From an uncultured Sutterella sp. (lineage in GTDB: Bacteria; Pseudomonadota; Gammaproteobacteria; Burkholderiales; Burkholderiaceae_F): a stretch of DNA of 7,417 bases. The stretch lies in the NCBI GenBank assembly GCA_902477615.1, contig CABSHY010000058.1, positions 1-7,417 of the forward strand, written 5' to 3'. Position numbers and translations under genes: made by a program. A model generated the notes under the pieces. That model did not search any database. It had not been told where the DNA came from and saw nothing but the letters and a program-made list of their open reading frames with translations. Shown here in pieces: positions 4,465 through 7,417 of the stretch (positions are counted from its first letter, which is position 1; the number at the start of each line of letters is the position of its first letter).

Positions 4465-6849
4465 ATGAATTCTCATCATCTCAGCATTGACGATCTCAGA
4501 AAAAGAGTTGAAGAACTCAAGTCAGAACTCAAAGCAGCAGAAACATTGCTCGCCGAACTGACAAACTCCCCCATCATCGCCTCAAAAACTCAGTTTTCCG
4601 TTGACGAAAAGCTTCAGATTTTCTCAAACCTCTTTGTTGCCCGACGCGACGTTTATGCCAAACGCTTTGAAAGTAAAAACGGGAACTCCGGTTACGCTCC
4701 GGTATGTGTTAACCGTTTTAAATCACATATCTGTGATTTTCGTATGACCAAATGCTCGGCCTGCCCTCATCGAGTCTTAGACGAACTCACTGAAAACATC
4801 CTCTTTAAGCATTTAAGTGGAAATATCTCCATTGGTGTCTATCCATTATTTCCCGGTGATCTCTGCCAATTTTTAGCCGTTGACTTTGACAAACTCACAT
4901 TTGAGGCAGATGTGAAAGCCTTTGTGGCAACGTGCGAGCAATACAAAGTCCCCGTCTACATTGAACGCTCGCGATCGGGTAATGGAGCTCATGTCTGGTT
5001 TTTCTTTGAAGAAAAAATCTCTGCTACTGACGCTCGTCATATGGGATCGTTTCTTTTAAATAAAACCATCGACAATTACCCGAACTTACTGGATTCTTAT
5101 GATCGTCTCATCCCTAACCAAGACCAAATACCCATCGGCGGTTTCGGTAATCTCATTGCGCTTCCACTACAAAAAGGGCCTCGTTTACAAGGCAACAGTG
5201 TTTTCGTCAATAAGGACTTTGTTGCTTATCAAAACCAATGGCAATTCTTAGCCGACATTCGCCGCATATCGACCGCGAAGGTGATGACGTTTGTGCCCAA
5301 AGAGCATATCGATGAAATTGAAGCCGAGACTGAGCGTTGGGCTTTAACCCAAGAAAGCATTCCGCCTTGGGAAAAGAAAGATGTCATTAAATCGCTTCAA
5401 CTTAAAGAAGGCTGTAAAGAACCACTCGTGGTGACCTTCGCCAACAAAATTTATTTCGAAAAAACGCAACTTTCACCTGCTTTACAAACGGCATTGATGC
5501 GATTGGCAAGCTTTCAAAATCCCGACTTCTTCATGCGTCAAAAGCAACGCTTAAATACCTTTGGTATTCCCAAACTCATTTATACCTTTGACAATCTCGA
5601 CCGATACCTTGCGCTTCCGCGAGGTCTTTTTGATAAAGTCTCTGAGCTTTTAAATGAGCACCAAATTGCCTGGCGTCTTGACGATAAAAGACTTTCGTTA
5701 CCGACGATTGATGTGACGTTTAAAGGTAAGTTAAGAGCCAATCAAGAAGTTGCTCTTCAAAAGCTGCTTAAAAATAATGACGGCGTCCTATCGGCAACAA
5801 CCGCTTTCGGAAAAACAGTCGTAGGCATTGCGATGCTTGCTAAACGCAATGTTCCAACGCTGATTCTGGTTCATAGAACGCAACTGGCTCAACAATGGAA
5901 AGAACGTCTTAAAACCTTTTTAGAGTTAGAAGATCGGCAAATCGGTCTGATCGGGGCAGGAAAATTTAAACCGACGCATAAGATTGATATTGCCGTCATC
6001 CAAAGTCTGAGTCGAAAAGAGAGGTTGCACGACATTTTGAGTCATTATGAAATGATTATTGTCGATGAGTGTCACCATGTTGCTGCCGTCAGTTTCGAGA
6101 TGATTTTAAAAGAAAGTCATTGTCGTTATGTTTTAGGGCTTTCTGCCACCGTTACCCGTAAGGACGGCCGTCACCCCATTGTTTATATGCAGTGCGGGCC
6201 TTGCCGACATCGAGTCAATCAACGGCAAGAAATCCGTAATCAACCGTTTAAACACTATGTGTTACCACGACCTACAGGCTGTCAATTGAGTCGGGATCTT
6301 GCACATTTCGAAAAGGTCACGATGGCAGAAATTTATAATGACCTGGCAAACAACAAAGAACGTAATGAACACATTGTTAAAGACATCAAAAAAGCCTTAA
6401 GCGAAAACCGAAACCCCGTTTTGATTACAGCTCGCAAAGCGCATTTAGATTCATTGTCAGACATGATGCAAGACGTCCCCAATGTTTTCGTGATGCAAGG
6501 CGGGATGGGTAAAAAGCAACAAAAAGCTCTTTTGGAAAAATTCTTCGATAAGCATTTGACGGAATCTCGGGTATTGCTCACGACTGGGGCTTTTCTTGGA
6601 GAAGGGTTTGACGATCCGAGGTTAGATACACTCTTTCTAGCCCTCCCTGTTTCTCATGGTGCTGCGCTTATTCAGTACGCAGGGCGCTTGCATCGAATAC
6701 ACGATCAAAAGCGCGAAGTACGAATATACGATTATCGTGACGAATTGATTGGAATGACGGAAAGGATGTTTCAGCGGAGAATGAAGAAGTTGCTGTCAAT
6801 CGGGTATGAAATTGAAGATCGTTGCGGCTCAATAAATTATTTGTGGTAG
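4465..6849 (+). CDS. TOTE-type archaeo-eukaryotic primase fused to an SF2 (XPB-like) helicase
   Basis: A 794-aa cytoplasmic nucleic-acid enzyme. In order: a coiled coil (8-33); a domain opening LFVARRDVYAKRFESKNG with a possible zinc cluster C81, C90, C97, C100; an archaeo-eukaryotic primase core with the metal-binding D140-F-D142, SGNGAHVW (171-178, His176), SYDRLIPNQD (211-220) and GFGNLIALPLQ (226-236); then an SF2 helicase with motif I ATTAFGKT (444-451), motif II DECHH (534-538), motif III SAT (560-562), and motif VI QYAGRLHR (737-744) near the end. These features match the TOTE conflict-system primase family of databases, where primase and helicase are often one chain. Primer synthesis and unwinding are inferred from motifs; the biological target is not known. 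Motif I has Ala447 where most SF2 enzymes have Gly. It is translated from the ATG at 4465 (AGAG 6 nt upstream), co-transcribed with the DUF6429-like gene. No strong terminator follows. Length and domains look complete. Confidence 0.9.
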   Translation: MNSHHLSIDDLRKRVEELKSELKAAETLLAELTNSPIIASKTQFSVDEKLQIFSNLFVARRDVYAKRFESKNGNSGYAPVCVNRFKSHICDFRMTKCSACPHRVLDELTENILFKHLSGNISIGVYPLFPGDLCQFLAVDFDKLTFEADVKAFVATCEQYKVPVYIERSRSGNGAHVWFFFEEKISATDARHMGSFLLNKTIDNYPNLLDSYDRLIPNQDQIPIGGFGNLIALPLQKGPRLQGNSVFVNKDFVAYQNQWQFLADIRRISTAKVMTFVPKEHIDEIEAETERWALTQESIPPWEKKDVIKSLQLKEGCKEPLVVTFANKIYFEKTQLSPALQTALMRLASFQNPDFFMRQKQRLNTFGIPKLIYTFDNLDRYLALPRGLFDKVSELLNEHQIAWRLDDKRLSLPTIDVTFKGKLRANQEVALQKLLKNNDGVLSATTAFGKTVVGIAMLAKRNVPTLILVHRTQLAQQWKERLKTFLELEDRQIGLIGAGKFKPTHKIDIAVIQSLSRKERLHDILSHYEMIIVDECHHVAAVSFEMILKESHCRYVLGLSATVTRKDGRHPIVYMQCGPCRHRVNQRQEIRNQPFKHYVLPRPTGCQLSRDLAHFEKVTMAEIYNDLANNKERNEHIVKDIKKALSENRNPVLITARKAHLDSLSDMMQDVPNVFVMQGGMGKKQQKALLEKFFDKHLTESRVLLTTGAFLGEGFDDPRLDTLFLALPVSHGAALIQYAGRLHRIHDQKREVRIYDYRDELIGMTERMFQRRMKKLLSIGYEIEDRCGSINYLW

Positions 6850-7038
6850 ATAAAAACGCAACGCTTAACATATTTTTCAACAATTTGCAGTTAAACAAAA
6901 CTACAAAACTACAATATGTTGTACGGGCTCAAATTTGATTTTTCAGTTTTTTTGGCTTTTCAATGACATATCATTTCCCGCTTGTGCAACAGAAAATAGT
7001 TAAGTAAAAAAACTGTTATTTATCATTAAAATAGATTC
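6850..7038. other. AT-rich intergenic stretch after the primase-helicase gene
   Basis: No credible gene is visible here. It is strongly AT-rich, with a short direct repeat ACAAAACT (twice in 6895-6910), a small inverted repeat TACAA/TTGTA around 6911-6923, and T-runs near 6938-6960 that might stop transcription without a clear GC-rich stem. The run AAAAAAACTGTT (7006-7017) is the left arm of a wider inverted repeat whose right arm is at 7097-7106. Confidence 0.45.
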
Positions 7039-7083
7039 AACTTTTCAACGAGTAGTTTCATTTTTTGATACTACTGAAAAGTT
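7039..7083. repeat. 45-nt bulged hairpin nested in a wider inverted repeat
   Basis: Outer stem AACTTTTC (7039-7046) pairs perfectly with GAAAAGTT (7076-7083). After a 4-nt bulge AACG, the inner stem AGTAGTTTC (7051-7059) pairs with GATACTACT (7067-7075) with one mismatch, closing a loop of A plus six T. It is enclosed by AAAAACTGTT (7008-7017) and its exact complement AACAGTTTTT (7097-7106). If the last gene is on the minus strand, this sits between convergent genes and may act as a weak bidirectional terminator; a binding or recombination site is also possible. Confidence 0.5.
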
Positions 7084-7211
7084 TAAATTACGAATAAACA
7101 GTTTTTAATAATTATGCAAGTTATATTATTCTGTTCCCCGATCTCTAGCGTACTCTTTGACCACCTTGAAGAGTTATTGTCGTCTGCAAATTGCTTTAAC
7201 ACTGCAAAAAA

Positions 7212-7417
7212 TTATTTATTGACGTTGATTAGTAATGGAATTAGCGTTTCAGACACCTCAGTGCGAAGTGGTATCGATCTATCATTTAATTTTGCTACCA
7301 ATCTAAGCTTCTCCGCTTCTGGAATCTCAAGCGCAGATTTTGAAACCATACAAATAGCGTTACTAGTAGCTAGTACCACAAATATTTTCGCTAAAGCACC
7401 GGATAAAGGTGCTTTAG
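7212..7417 (-). CDS. C-terminal fragment of an unrecognised protein, running off the right edge
   Basis: I do not recognise this protein. The minus-strand frame is open from the right edge to TAA at 7214-7212 and gives 67 residues of balanced composition, including SALEIPEAEKLRLVAKLNDR and a closing LIPLLINVNK. After that stop the same frame stays open for another 42 codons, to a TAA at 7083-7085, and still looks protein-like (AVLKQFADDNNSSRWSKSTL). One nonsense change could therefore have shortened an older, longer protein. The competing plus-strand frame starts at an ATG at 7114 and is open for 101 codons to the edge. It has no Shine-Dalgarno and is about one fifth serine with few charged residues, which suggests it is a shadow. 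Third codon positions of the two frames coincide, so codon bias cannot decide. Confidence 0.4.
   Translation of the reverse strand, partial: KAPLSGALAKIFVVLATSNAICMVSKSALEIPEAEKLRLVAKLNDRSIPLRTEVSETLIPLLINVNK
7391..7417. repeat. Perfect 10-bp inverted repeat at the right edge
   Basis: CTAAAGCACC (7391-7400) and GGTGCTTTAG (7408-7417) are exact inverted copies around a 7-nt loop GGATAAA. It resembles an intrinsic terminator stem, but what follows on the plus strand is outside the window, and on the minus strand no T-run follows. The arm may continue beyond the edge, since GC precedes the left arm's TAAAGC core. If the minus-strand gene is real, this hairpin lies inside it. Confidence 0.45.

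Noticed and set aside
6333..6898. Two minus-strand frames (6333-6581 and 6668-6898) over the helicase C-terminus
   Set aside because: Both are antisense to conserved helicase motifs, have no ribosome sites, and give Ser/Leu/Phe-rich translations typical of shadows.

Overview
The window looks like an accessory (genomic-island type) stretch of a Gram-negative, probably gammaproteobacterial, chromosome of moderately low GC (about 40% by eye). Pointers to this are a periplasmic lipoprotein family typical of Shewanella/Vibrio-like bacteria, purine-rich Shine-Dalgarno sites, sigma70-like promoters, and genes that are usually scattered and mobile rather than housekeeping. No transposase, integrase, tRNA, rRNA or CRISPR array is visible. 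The species cannot be named from this sequence.

Layout from left to right. (1) At 2-406 is the 3' part of a small lipoprotein gene; its signal peptide lies off the left edge. It converges, across a hairpin at 413-446, on a minus-strand gene (462-1958) for a STAND/archaeal-type ATPase with a C-terminal PD-(D/E)XK-like domain. (2) A 276-bp divergent intergenic region (1959-2234) carries a promoter for each flanking gene. Between them lie a near-symmetric array of TTTACGTAAA-type sites at exact 15-bp spacing and a perfect 30-bp palindrome. (3) At 2235-2591 is a HicB-family antitoxin/repressor with no HicA toxin beside it. (4) At 2752-3786 is a single-domain RelA/SpoT alarmone synthetase with intact catalytic motifs, closed by a good intrinsic terminator. 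(5) Gene-free 3823-4152 holds a 145-bp imperfectly self-complementary element (3914-4058) and a promoter. (6) A two-gene operon follows: a DUF6429-type small protein (4153-4428) and a 794-aa TOTE-type primase-helicase (4465-6849). (7) An AT-rich, structured tail ends in a frame running off the right edge, more likely a minus-strand gene than a plus-strand one.

How the genes may work together. The alarmone-synthetase gene and the DUF6429/primase-helicase operon are each preceded by a copy of the same ~48-bp promoter module (2643-2690 and 4085-4130), which suggests a shared regulator. Every recognised gene except the lipoprotein belongs to a class linked to intragenomic conflict, defence or mobile elements: ATPase-nuclease, orphan HicB, RelA/SpoT and TOTE primase-helicase. 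A small defence/conflict island is the most economical reading. That is inference from gene families and shared regulatory sequence, not proof of one system.
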